A DNA stretch of 20,104 bases from Deltaproteobacteria bacterium (GTDB lineage: Bacteria; Desulfobacterota; GWC2-55-46; DRQE01): positions 1-20,104 of the forward strand of contig JACRCB010000152.1 in assembly GCA_016219165.1 (NCBI GenBank), in the 5' to 3' direction. Positions 1 to 7,230 of this stretch are shown here, piece by piece (the stretch's first letter is position 1; every line of letters begins with the position of its first letter). Under the pieces are notes generated by a model, which had not been told where the DNA came from, made no database searches, and saw only the letters and a list, made by a program, of their open reading frames with translations. The translations under genes and the position numbers were made by a program.

Positions 1-81
1 GATGCCTTGGAGCGGGAAGAGGGTTTCCACGAAATAATGATCCGCTGCGGCATGCCTCCAAGATGCTCGCTGGGCTATTAA
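1..81 (+). other. Unidentified in-frame tail ending at TAA (79-81)
   Basis: From the window edge, frame 1 is open for 26 codons and ends at the TAA at 79-81. The peptide contains EEGFHEIMI followed by RCGMPPRCSLGY. I do not recognise it. The GFHEIMI piece faintly recalls the HEVIVETP segment of galactose-1-phosphate uridylyltransferases, which would fit the galT-like sequence that follows in the same frame, but seven residues are too few to rely on. It could equally be the end of an unrelated upstream gene or chance. Confidence 0.25.
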
Positions 82-477
82 TTTGTACCGGTTTTAACAT
101 ACATCTCAAAAATTGGGCTTATAGAGAATAAAGAAAAAGATATATACGAAGCCATAGAGGTTATTTATAATTTAAGGGATAAATGTGTCGGCCAGGGCGT
201 TCCTTCAGAAAAAAATGAGGCAAAGGACCTGGCCGCGCACCTTAAAACGCTTCTCTCAAAGTTTCATTACGGGCTCGACAATCCCGACTATAACTACGTC
301 ATACGGTCGAGCCGCCCGCGGGATTCAAGGAACGAATACTGCCACTGGTATGTGGCGATAGTGCCGAGGATTACAAAAGCCGCCGGATTTGAACTCGGAA
401 GCGGGATGTACATAAACACGAGCCTCCCGGAAGAAAACGCGGAATTCCTCAAGTCTTTAGACATCCCAAACTTATGA
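82..477 (+). pseudogene. galT-like 3' fragment (galactose-1-phosphate uridylyltransferase family)
   Basis: Frame 1 is open from 82 to the TGA at 475-477. The last ~80 residues read like the C-terminal half of GalT-family nucleotidyltransferases. A YNYVIRSSRPRD stretch is followed by EYCHWYVAIVPRITKAAGFE, which matches the family pattern HWHIEIxPRLTKxAGFExGSG, and then by a GSGMYIN and PEENAEFL ending. The family transfers UMP between hexose phosphates and UDP-sugars. Upstream of about 200 the translation (IENKEKDIYEAIEVI) is AT-rich and unlike GalT. The frame contains no ATG, GTG or TTG between the stop at 79-81 and the conserved block, so no full-length protein can be made from what is visible. 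I read it as a truncated or rearranged galT, although an assembly error or upstream frameshift is possible. Its last codons overlap the Nudix gene by ATGA. Confidence 0.6.
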
Positions 478-908
478 AAGAACGGAAAAACCCCTTCCCG
501 ACGGTTGATGTCATAATAGAATCAGGAGATAATGGGGTGGTGCTTATCGAGAGGAAAAACCCCCCTTACGGATGGGCCCTCCCCGGGGGGTTTGTGGATA
601 CGGGGGAAACCCTGGAGGACGCGGCAAGAAGGGAGGCAAGGGAAGAGACCGGCCTCGATGTGAGACTCCGCACCCAGCTCCATGCCTATTCCGGCCCGCA
701 AAGAGACCCGCGGTTTCATACCATAACGGTCGTGTTTGCGGCAGAGGTTTCAGGGGGCGCTCCGAGGGCGGGAGACGACGCGAAAGGGGTCAAGGTCTTC
801 AGTGAAGACAAACTCCCCTCCCCCATGGCCTTTGACCACGGGGAAATACTCCGGGACTATTTCAGGTGGAAGAGGGAGGGGTTCGGGGTATTTGCAACCA
901 AACGGTAG
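474..908 (+). CDS. Nudix hydrolase (ADP-ribose pyrophosphatase-like)
   Basis: This is a 144-residue cytosolic protein. Residues 39-61 form a complete Nudix box (G-x5-E-x7-R-E-x-x-E-E-x-G-L), with G39, E45, R53, E54, E57 and E58 placed to bind Mg2+ and cleave a nucleoside diphosphate linked to another moiety. Before it lies the usual GWALPGG strand-turn. Length and the single domain match small Nudix enzymes such as ADP-ribose or (d)NTP pyrophosphatases; the substrate cannot be read from sequence. The ATG at 474 overlaps the TGA of the galT-like frame (ATGA), so translation may be coupled to that remnant. No signal peptide or membrane segment is present. The family assignment is secure, the substrate is open. 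Confidence 0.88.
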   Translation: MKERKNPFPTVDVIIESGDNGVVLIERKNPPYGWALPGGFVDTGETLEDAARREAREETGLDVRLRTQLHAYSGPQRDPRFHTITVVFAAEVSGGAPRAGDDAKGVKVFSEDKLPSPMAFDHGEILRDYFRWKREGFGVFATKR

Positions 909-973
909 GGTTGTCCGGAAGTACCATCTATGATATTTTCAGAAATCCTGTGGCCTTTGGAGAGAGGGGCATC

Positions 974-1003
974 TTGCAAACAGGCTCCTGCCGTAAGAAT
1001 AAT
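974..1003 (+). promoter_or_regulatory. Possible sigma70 promoter ahead of gatC
   Basis: TTGCAA at 974-979 is followed, after 18 bp, by AATAAT at 998-1003 (or GAATAA after 17 bp). It sits in the 156-bp gap between the Nudix gene and gatC. The match is moderate, weaker than the three other promoters called on this strand. If real, transcription would start near 1010 and read gatC and the TonB-like gene. Confidence 0.3.
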
Positions 1004-1064
1004 CCCTTGAAAAGCGCCTGTGCCCTGTGGTAGCGTTTGACGTGGAAGGAAGGACTTTAGAGAG

Positions 1065-1352
1065 ATGCCGATAACCGGAAAAGACGTGAAACACGCAGCT
1101 CAACTCGCAAGGCTCGCCCTTACCGAAGAGGAGATTAAACTCTACACGGGCCAACTCCAGAGGATACTCGATTACGTCGAAAAACTCTCGGAGGTGGATA
1201 CAAAGGGGGTGGAGCCCGCAGCATATACGGTCCCCCAAAGAAGGGCCGCGCGCCCTGACACGGTAAAAGATTCAATCCCCCCTGAAGACGCACTCAGAAA
1301 CGCACCGGAAAAAGAAAAGGGGTGCTTCAAGGTCCCTAAGATAATAGAATAA
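1065..1352 (+). CDS. gatC: Asp-tRNA(Asn)/Glu-tRNA(Gln) amidotransferase subunit C
   Basis: This 95-residue protein has the usual GatC length. The N-terminal part (VKHAAQLARLALTEEEI, then YVEKLSEVDTKGVEP) is the conserved GatC region that wraps around GatA and holds it to GatB. The C-terminal part carries the ARPDTVKDSIPPEDALRNAP segment, matching the family pattern R-x-D-x-x-x-x-S/P followed by LxNAPE. GatCAB converts Glu-tRNA(Gln) or Asp-tRNA(Asn) to the correctly charged amide forms in the cytosol. The start at 1065 follows a purine-rich GGAAGGA at about 1047-1053. Its partners gatA and gatB are about 5.9 kb downstream, beyond the B12 import genes. The next gene begins 24 bp after its stop. 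Confidence 0.93.
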   Translation: MPITGKDVKHAAQLARLALTEEEIKLYTGQLQRILDYVEKLSEVDTKGVEPAAYTVPQRRAARPDTVKDSIPPEDALRNAPEKEKGCFKVPKIIE

Positions 1353-1376
1353 CGGCGCATACAGAGGAAAAGAAGG

Positions 1377-2042
1377 ATGAAAACTAAGGGTCTTCTATCT
1401 GTATTATTTCTCATGTTTATCCTCTTAAGTACCACACGCGCCGTCAGAGGCGAAGAGGGGCCGATGAACGAGCCTCTGGTCACCCAGCGCGTCATCGTAA
1501 TAGAAGGGACGGTTGAAAAACCGCGGGTAATGTTCATCGTGTCAAGGTCGAGGCTCTGGAAAGGGGATTCTCTGGAAAAATCCTTTATCCCGGAGCTCCT
1601 CGCCCCTATACACCACAAACCGCTCCCGGGAGATGACGGGATTGCGCCAAAAGGAGGTAATACGCAGGGCAGAGGAGCGGCATCCGGCAAAGATATCAAC
1701 GGATACACGGCGCGAATCTTTAACTCCATAAGGCGCAACACCTATTATCCGCTCCCGGCCCGTGAATCCGGTATGGAAGGAAGGGTAATAACGGCCTTCC
1801 GGGTAGAATCCGACGGGAATATAAGCGCCATAAAGGTCAAAGTATCGAGCGGCTTCACTATCCTCGATGCCGCCGCTTTGAAAATCATAGAAAAGAGCCT
1901 CCCGCTGCCTTCCCCGCCTGCCGGGGGGCTGATGGTGGAAGTGCCGCTCGTCTTCTCCCTTAAAGACCCCCGCCAGTTCCCGGTTTTGACTGGGACGGAT
2001 TTGACGGCGGCAGGCCCTGCTTTAGATAATTTATCAGAGTAG
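1377..2042 (+). CDS. TonB-family energy-transducer-like protein, exported
   Basis: This is a 221-residue protein. Residues 6-20 are hydrophobic and followed by a small-residue RAVRG-EE site, which looks like a cleavable Sec signal (or a signal anchor). Residues ~35-80 hold an IEGTVEKPRVMFIV segment I associate with similar exported proteins but cannot name. Residues ~109-195 form a TonB C-terminal domain: YTARIFNSIRRNTYYP, then a GRVITAFRVESDGNI strand, a LDAAALKII helix and a final strand. TonB binds the TonB box of outer-membrane receptors and passes on energy from ExbBD. The long Pro/Lys spacer and the His/Ser motif of classical TonB anchors are not visible, and no exbB or exbD is in the window. 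It follows gatC by 24 bp (Shine-Dalgarno AGAGG at 1363-1367) and precedes the btuB leader, suggesting service to BtuB. Confidence 0.72.
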   Translation: MKTKGLLSVLFLMFILLSTTRAVRGEEGPMNEPLVTQRVIVIEGTVEKPRVMFIVSRSRLWKGDSLEKSFIPELLAPIHHKPLPGDDGIAPKGGNTQGRGAASGKDINGYTARIFNSIRRNTYYPLPARESGMEGRVITAFRVESDGNISAIKVKVSSGFTILDAAALKIIEKSLPLPSPPAGGLMVEVPLVFSLKDPRQFPVLTGTDLTAAGPALDNLSE

Positions 2043-2115
2043 ATTATCTTAACGGCAAGGCGTTGCCCTCTCTATAAATCCTGCATCCTCCGGCATAAAC
2101 GCCTACACAAAACCC

Positions 2116-2144
2116 TTGACATCAAAAAAACAAAGGAGTATAAG
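2116..2144 (+). promoter_or_regulatory. Sigma70 promoter of the btu operon
   Basis: TTGACA (2116-2121, a perfect -35) is separated by exactly 17 bp from TATAAG (2139-2144). Predicted transcription starts near 2151, right where the cobalamin riboswitch begins. This gives btuBFCD its own promoter separate from gatC and the TonB-like gene. Confidence 0.8.
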
Positions 2145-2149
2145 TGGGC

Positions 2150-2475
2150 GCAGATGGATGTGAGGAAGTGGGGTGAAATCCCCCCGCTACCCCGTAGCCG
2201 TAATGGGAACGAAAGGCAGGGATACATCCCTGCACCCAAATTTTCTGTTCGGAAACTTTTTTAAAGATTACGCCATGGGTGCAGGAATTCCCGCCAGGTG
2301 CAGACTCTGCACCTGCCCTCTATGCCACTGTTGCGGGTAATACCGCAATGGGAAGGCGGGCGAGTAGATGAGGCCTAAAGATAAAGGTCTTCGATAAAGA
2401 CCTTCATCGGGCCTCGGTTGCCCTAAGCCGGAATACTCCTCCGTCAATAAGATTCCTCGCGGGAGGTGCCGGATG
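2150..2475 (+). promoter_or_regulatory. Cobalamin (adenosylcobalamin-type) riboswitch, btuB leader
   Basis: The conserved core of cobalamin riboswitches is visible in order. GGTGAAATCC is at 2172-2181, followed by a GCTACCCCGTAGCCGTAA block (family: GCNGNCCCGCNACTGTNA) and a GGGAACGAAAGGC block to 2217. GCCACTG is at 2324-2330 and GGGAAGGC at 2350-2357. The AAGCCGGAATACTCCTCC B12 box is at about 2425-2442. A peripheral arm is formed by GAGGCC (2370-2375) with GGCCTC (2410-2415), capped by AAGGTCTT/AAGACCTT. The stretch between the core and GCCACTG is about 100 nt longer than I would expect for a compact member, with several strong hairpins. A CCTC/GAGG hairpin near 2454-2466 could be the kissing-loop arm. 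I see no hairpin with a U tract, so control may act on translation of btuB. The upstream 2043-2115 shows only a short hairpin. Confidence 0.9.
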
Positions 2476-2555
2476 AACAGACCATTCCCTTAACACCCTT
2501 TTCTTTTCTTAAATATCCACCCACAGCCAAAAACACCCTAAGAGGGAGGTAAAAC

Positions 2556-4520
2556 ATGCGGCTCCACGCCCGTATTTTTATAGTTTTGTCCGTATTATTC
2601 ATAGCTTTTATCTTAACCCGCGCATTGCGGGCCGAAGACGAGGTAATGCTCAAGGAAATCGTTGTAACGGCGCTCAAGGCCGAGGAAGAGGTGGGGAAGA
2701 TCCCTTCAAACGTCACGGTCATTACGGAGGAGGAGATTAAAGAATCAACCGCAACAAATGTGGGGGAACTTCTGAAGGGCGAAGAAGGGCTTGTTGTAAG
2801 GGACTTCTACGGCACTGGGTCGAAGACAAGCGTGGATATGAGGGGGTTTGCCTGGGGGCTCGACACGGTCGTCCTCGTTGACGGAAGAAAGGTGAATGAA
2901 ATAGACCTGAGCGCCGTGGACTGGAACCTTATCCCGCTCGAAAATATCGAACGGATAGAGATAATGAGGGGAAGCGGGAGCGTTCTATACGGCGACAACG
3001 CGATGGCGGGGGTTATAAACATAATAACCAAGAAGGGCAAGACATTGAAACCGTCAGCGGAGGCGGAGGTGAGGGCCGAGAGTTTCAACGGGAAGAGCGA
3101 ACTCCTCACCCTTGGCGGGGCAACCGATAGAATCAGTTACTACTTCATGGCGAAAAATAAGACAACCGACGGCTACCGCCAAAACAGCGCCTTCGACGGC
3201 CGGGACCTTTCGGGAAGGCTCGCCGTAAACCTAACCGAGAGGTTATATCTCGACATTTCCTCGGGATACCACACCGACCATCAGGGGCTGCCGGGCGGCC
3301 TTACGGAAACTCAACTCGCTTCCGGCAGACGACAGGCCGCCAACCCCTTTGACAAGGTGGATTACGACCACTATTACTACAACCTCACAACAGGATTTTC
3401 CCCGAACGAGCGGTACGACCTCGAGGCCGGTTATGCCTTTAAAAACCGCAAATTCGATAATTCCTGGACTTCCATCTTTTGGGGCTCCGGCAACTTCGCG
3501 AGAGATATTGACACACAGGAACTTAAACTTAAATTCACCGGAAGAAGTGTTGTCTTGGGGCGCAAGAACCAACTGGTCTTGGGGGCCGAGGCGTCCGATT
3601 CCAGAGTGGGTCAGACATCCGTCTCTTTGTTCGGCACAAACATCGCGGACGTCAAGAAAAGGGAGGAGGGCTATTATATAGAGGATGAATTCTCCCTGAC
3701 TGAGGCATGGACCCTCACAGGGGGCGGACGTTACAGCAAAGCCGAATTCGACAACTCGGTTTCCGGCGCATTCCCCGCGGGCGGAAAAGAGGATTCCAGG
3801 GAAGACGCCCTTAGGGCGGGCATTACCTACAACTACTCAAACGGCGGAAAGGCCTTTTTAAACTTTTCAAGGGGCTTCAGACTTCCTAACGCGGACGAAC
3901 TCGTTGCCTTTTATGGAACCATATCCGGCCTCAATCCGGAGAAGGCGGATACCTATGAAATGGGCATCGTCCACCCCATAAGCAAGGTCGCCTCCTTAAG
4001 GCTCACCGTCTACAGCATGAAGGTCAAGGACGAAATCTTCTTTAACCCCGTAACCTATGCAAACGAGAACATCGACAGGACATGGCACCGCGGGGCCGAA
4101 TTCGGTTTCACGTCCGCAATAACCGGGAGGGTCACGCTCAACGGAAATTGGACATATACGCTGGCGACATTTGAATCCGGGCCTTTTTCCGGCAACGCCA
4201 TCCCGCTTGTGCCGGAACACACCGCGGGTTTGAATGCGGACATAAAATGCTCGGATGCCGTTACGCTTACGCTTAACGGAAAATGGGTCGGCAGGCGGTA
4301 CCTCGACAGCGACGTAGACAATTCCGAGAAAAAACTCGGCGCCTACACGACCGCGGACGCGAAACTCTCATACGACTATAAGCCCCTCTCCCTCTTTCTG
4401 GGCGTCAATAACCTCTTCGACGAGAAGTACTCGGATTACGGCATAGACGTCTTCGGCGCAAAGTACTTCTACCCGTCTCCCGAAAGATGGTACTATGCCG
4501 GGGTAAAGGCATCTTTTTGA
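2556..4520 (+). CDS. btuB: TonB-dependent outer-membrane cobalamin receptor
   Basis: This 654-residue receptor has a signal peptide at residues 1-26 (hydrophobic core IFIVLSVLFIAFIL, cleavage near LRA-ED) and a TonB box around 33-39 (KEIVVTA). The plug domain spans ~45-155, with the hallmark VLVDGRKVNE, RIEIMRGSGSVLYGDNAMAG and VINIITKKG segments. A 22-strand-type barrel follows, with the C-terminal YYAGVKASF ending on the aromatic residue used for outer-membrane insertion. Length is normal for BtuB-like receptors (600-700). The ATG at 2556 has a strong GGAGGT (2545-2550) five bases upstream. The cobalamin riboswitch directly upstream and btuFCD directly downstream make cobalamin or another corrinoid the likely substrate. 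It binds the ligand at the cell surface and imports it using TonB energy. Confidence 0.93.
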   Translation: MRLHARIFIVLSVLFIAFILTRALRAEDEVMLKEIVVTALKAEEEVGKIPSNVTVITEEEIKESTATNVGELLKGEEGLVVRDFYGTGSKTSVDMRGFAWGLDTVVLVDGRKVNEIDLSAVDWNLIPLENIERIEIMRGSGSVLYGDNAMAGVINIITKKGKTLKPSAEAEVRAESFNGKSELLTLGGATDRISYYFMAKNKTTDGYRQNSAFDGRDLSGRLAVNLTERLYLDISSGYHTDHQGLPGGLTETQLASGRRQAANPFDKVDYDHYYYNLTTGFSPNERYDLEAGYAFKNRKFDNSWTSIFWGSGNFARDIDTQELKLKFTGRSVVLGRKNQLVLGAEASDSRVGQTSVSLFGTNIADVKKREEGYYIEDEFSLTEAWTLTGGGRYSKAEFDNSVSGAFPAGGKEDSREDALRAGITYNYSNGGKAFLNFSRGFRLPNADELVAFYGTISGLNPEKADTYEMGIVHPISKVASLRLTVYSMKVKDEIFFNPVTYANENIDRTWHRGAEFGFTSAITGRVTLNGNWTYTLATFESGPFSGNAIPLVPEHTAGLNADIKCSDAVTLTLNGKWVGRRYLDSDVDNSEKKLGAYTTADAKLSYDYKPLSLFLGVNNLFDEKYSDYGIDVFGAKYFYPSPERWYYAGVKASF

Positions 4521-4562
4521 GAGACTGCCGGGAGGGCATTCAGGGGGGCGCCATATACCTTT

Positions 4563-5384
4563 ATGTTTAGACGCCTTGTTTTAACCGCGATAATTTTCTT
4601 TTCTATCTCCGGGTGCGCCTTTGCCGCGCGCTTTGAGAGGATTATATCGCTTGCGCCCAATGTCACGGAAATACTCTACGCCATGGGTCTTGAGGATAAA
4701 ATCGTCGCCGTGACGGATTTCTGCGACTGGCCCGCGCGTGTGAAAGAAAAGCCCCGGATAGGCGGAATCATAAACCCCTCCATAGAGGCCATCCTCTCCA
4801 TGAAGCCCGACATCGTCATTATGACGGACGAAGGGAACCCTCAGGAATTGAGGACGAGGCTCGAGGCCGTCGGGATAAACACCTATGTCGTCGGGGCGAA
4901 AAGGCTCGGGGACCTCCCCGGCGAAATAAGGGCTCTCGGGAGGAAACTGTCCGTTGCCGGGCAGGCCGACGCCCTTGCGGGGGATATGGAAAAAGAGGTC
5001 GAGGGTTTAAGAAAAAGAGACCATAAGGTGGCCGGAGAGAAAGCCCTTTTCATAGTCTGGCCCGAGCCCCTCATCGTTGCCGGCGCGGATACCCCGATAG
5101 ACGATGCATTGAAGGTCCTCGGGTTGGAAAATGTGGCGGGTGCATCCACAACCGGTTATCCGAAGTATTCCGTCGAGGAGGTAATACTCTCCTCCCCCTC
5201 GGTTATCTTCATAGGGAAGGGGCACGCCGGCATCGAAGAGTTCTCGAAGCGCCTCCTTGCGAAACTCTCCGGCGTGCCGGCGGTTAGAAACAGAAAGGTA
5301 TATTACATAAGCGATTCCATCCTGAGGCCCGGCCCGAGGATTGTGGATGGGATTAAAGAGATGAAGGGATACTTAGACGAATGA
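4563..5384 (+). CDS. btuF: Cobalamin ABC transporter periplasmic binding protein
   Basis: This 273-residue protein is a class III (BtuF/FepB-type) substrate-binding protein that hands corrinoid from periplasm to BtuCD. After a signal peptide come the family patterns RIISLAPNVTEILYAMG (residues 26-42), VTDFCDWP, RIGGIINPSIEAILSMKPDIV (66-86) and a C-terminal RNRKVYYI...RPGPRIVDGIKEM helix. The signal region ends in I15-S-G-C18-A, a usable lipobox, so it may be a lipoprotein rather than a soluble periplasmic protein; an alternative cut after AFA is also possible. It starts 42 bp after btuB and its stop overlaps the btuC start (ATGA at 5381-5384), implying coupled translation. Full length, no oddities. 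Confidence 0.9.
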   Translation: MFRRLVLTAIIFFSISGCAFAARFERIISLAPNVTEILYAMGLEDKIVAVTDFCDWPARVKEKPRIGGIINPSIEAILSMKPDIVIMTDEGNPQELRTRLEAVGINTYVVGAKRLGDLPGEIRALGRKLSVAGQADALAGDMEKEVEGLRKRDHKVAGEKALFIVWPEPLIVAGADTPIDDALKVLGLENVAGASTTGYPKYSVEEVILSSPSVIFIGKGHAGIEEFSKRLLAKLSGVPAVRNRKVYYISDSILRPGPRIVDGIKEMKGYLDE

Positions 5385-6346
5385 AGAAAAATATCGTCCT
5401 TATGATAATCGCGGTTTCGGCTGCGACCCTCTTTTCTCTATTTGCGGGCCGGAACTTCATAAACCCCTTTTCGCTCGATGACATATCCGGAAAGATACTT
5501 TTCTCGGTAAGGCTCCCGCGGGTACTTACATCCCTGCTTGTGGGTTCCGCGCTCGGGACATCAGGGGCGGTTCTTCAGGGGGTGCTCCGTAATCCGCTCG
5601 CGGACCCCTACATACTCGGGATATCGAGCGGGGCCGCGCTCTTTGCCGGGGCCGGGCTTATAATCGGAAGCGCCTTTCTGGGGCCCCTTACGGTGCCGCT
5701 CCTTGCGTTTGCCGGCGCATGCCTGACCTGCGCAATCGTCGGGGTCTTAGGGTACAGACGCGGGATACTCCTGCCTGAGAGGCTGCTCCTTGCCGGGCTC
5801 GGGCTGGGATTTCTTTTTACCGCAATATTGATGCTCATCATGAGCCTTTCATCCGCTTACGGGACACGGAGGGCGCTCCTGTGGATATTCGGCGACCTTT
5901 CGATGTCCGACTGGTCTTTAATCCCTTACGGATTCCTCCTCGCCGGAAGCGGCCTTACGCTGGCGATTGCGAGAAGGAAGGGGCTCAATGCCCTCATACT
6001 CGGGGACGAGGTGGCCTTCAGCCTCGGTTTTTCCCCGTCGCGGGAAAGGTTGCTTCTCTTCGCCTCGGTATCGCTCATGACGGCAACGGCCATTTCCCTC
6101 GGCGGGGTGGTAGGGTTCGTAGGGTTGCTCATCCCGCACATAGTAAGGTTCCTCGCTGGCTCCGACGCGAAGGTCCTTCTTCCTCTTTCGGCAATAAGCG
6201 GAGCCGGGATACTGGTGATTGCCGATACGGTCGGAAGGACGGTCGTCTTCCCGTCGGAACTTCCGGCCGGGGTGATTACATCGATTGTAGGCGCGCCCTA
6301 TTTCCTCTATCTTCTGAGAAAGAAAAGCATGCTCGGCATGCGGTAA
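5381..6346 (+). CDS. btuC: Cobalamin ABC transporter permease
   Basis: This 321-residue, strongly hydrophobic inner-membrane protein of the FecCD/BtuC family carries about ten membrane helices. Signature segments seen: VRLPRVLTSLLVGSALGTSG (43-62), VLRNPLADPYILGISSGAA (68-86) and GFVGLLIPHIVR (245-256). The last is near the coupling region that contacts the ATPase. Length is typical (320-350). Two copies would form the channel through which BtuF delivers cobalamin. It overlaps btuF by four bases and is followed nine bases later by btuD, so the three are one translational unit under the upstream riboswitch. Confidence 0.93.
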   Translation: MKKNIVLMIIAVSAATLFSLFAGRNFINPFSLDDISGKILFSVRLPRVLTSLLVGSALGTSGAVLQGVLRNPLADPYILGISSGAALFAGAGLIIGSAFLGPLTVPLLAFAGACLTCAIVGVLGYRRGILLPERLLLAGLGLGFLFTAILMLIMSLSSAYGTRRALLWIFGDLSMSDWSLIPYGFLLAGSGLTLAIARRKGLNALILGDEVAFSLGFSPSRERLLLFASVSLMTATAISLGGVVGFVGLLIPHIVRFLAGSDAKVLLPLSAISGAGILVIADTVGRTVVFPSELPAGVITSIVGAPYFLYLLRKKSMLGMR

Positions 6347-6355
6347 GGGGCTTTA

Positions 6356-7090
6356 ATGATGGCATGCCTTGAACTTAAAAACATAAGATTTTCCTACGGC
6401 GGGGCGCAGTCCGTAAAAGATTTTTCGCTTTCGGCCGGGAAGGGGGGATTGACCGGCCTTATAGGCCCCAACGGCGCGGGAAAATCGACCGTGCTGAAAC
6501 TCGCCTGCGGCATCCTTAAACCCGCCGGGGGAGAGATAAAACTCTTCGGTAAAGACCTCAAGGATTATCCGCCGAAAGAAAGGGCGAAACTCGTAAGTTA
6601 CCTCCCCCAACTCATTGACGTGAACATACCTTTTACGGTCAGGGAACTCATAGGCATCGGGCTCTACCCGAGGGATGCCAAGGCAAGCCCTCATGAAACG
6701 GACGAAGCGATGGAGGCGGTGGGGCTCCGGGGGAAGAGAGACTCGCCCGTAATGGAACTGAGCGCCGGGGAGAGGAGAAGGGCCTTCATAGCGATGTCGC
6801 TCGTTCAGGGGAGTTCCCTCCTACTCCTCGATGAGCCGCTCGCAAACCTCGACCTGAAATACCAGATAGGGCTTGTAAGGCTCTTGAGGAAAATCATAGA
6901 GGAAAGGGGGATTTCGGTCGTCATGGCCCTCCATGACATAAATACGGCCTTCTCGTTGCACAGTGTATGCGTTATTAAAGACGGATGCATGTACGCCCAC
7001 GGCGCCCCGAGGCAGACCATCACAAAAGACGTGCTTAAAGAGGTGTTCGAGGTCGATTGGGAAAATTTTCCAACCCCGGCCGCCCCCTAA
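6356..7090 (+). CDS. btuD: Cobalamin ABC transporter ATPase
   Basis: This 244-residue ABC ATPase has Walker A GPNGAGKST (37-45), Q-loop Q85, signature LSAGE (135-139), Walker B LLLLDE (155-160) and switch His193 (ALHDI). The signature has Ala in place of the usual first Gly of LSGGQ, which is seen in some FecE/BtuD-like ATPases. It drives BtuC from the cytosolic side. Two ATGs in a row (6356 and 6359) are possible starts; a GGGG-rich Shine-Dalgarno (AAGGGG, 6346-6351) fits either. The gene closes the btu operon; the next gene has its own promoter at 7096. Confidence 0.92.
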   Translation: MMACLELKNIRFSYGGAQSVKDFSLSAGKGGLTGLIGPNGAGKSTVLKLACGILKPAGGEIKLFGKDLKDYPPKERAKLVSYLPQLIDVNIPFTVRELIGIGLYPRDAKASPHETDEAMEAVGLRGKRDSPVMELSAGERRRAFIAMSLVQGSSLLLLDEPLANLDLKYQIGLVRLLRKIIEERGISVVMALHDINTAFSLHSVCVIKDGCMYAHGAPRQTITKDVLKEVFEVDWENFPTPAAP

Positions 7091-7095
7091 AAATA

Positions 7096-7124
7096 TTGTA
7101 AAAGGACCGGAGAAGTTCTATAAT
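7096..7124 (+). promoter_or_regulatory. Sigma70 promoter of gatAB
   Basis: TTGTAA (7096-7101), 17-bp spacer, TATAAT (7119-7124, perfect -10). It begins six bases after the btuD stop. The predicted start near 7131 gives a leader of about 100 nt ahead of gatA. Confidence 0.75.
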
Positions 7125-7166
7125 ATCGTTTCTTTTAAAGAAAAAACCTTTCCCCTGAACCCTTTG

Positions 7167-7198
7167 CCTTCGAGCGCCGGAATAAATCCGGCGCAAGG
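7167..7198 (+). other. Strong hairpin in the gatA leader
   Basis: GCGCCGGA (7174-7181) pairs perfectly with TCCGGCGC (7187-7194) around a five-base ATAAA loop. CCTT (7167-7170) and AAGG (7195-7198) can extend the stem past a three-base bulge. No T run follows, so it is not a standard terminator. It lies 32 bases before the gatA start and does not cover the Shine-Dalgarno. It could stabilise the 5' end of the mRNA or be a protein/RNA control site. Confidence 0.55.
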
Positions 7199-7230
7199 GA
7201 GCATAAAGGGTTCCTCAAAAGGAGCGAGCG

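Noticed and set aside
909..1064. Structured RNA or small gene between the Nudix gene and gatC
   Set aside because: No convincing ORF with a ribosome site and no long pairing found; only a possible promoter is reported.
2054..2067. GGCAA-GGCG-TTGCC hairpin after the TonB-like gene as a terminator
   Set aside because: Only five pairs and followed by CTCTCTATAA rather than a T run; too weak to call.
5881..6372. 163-codon plus-strand ORF inside btuC
   Set aside because: Overlaps btuC in another frame; btuC has clear family motifs throughout.
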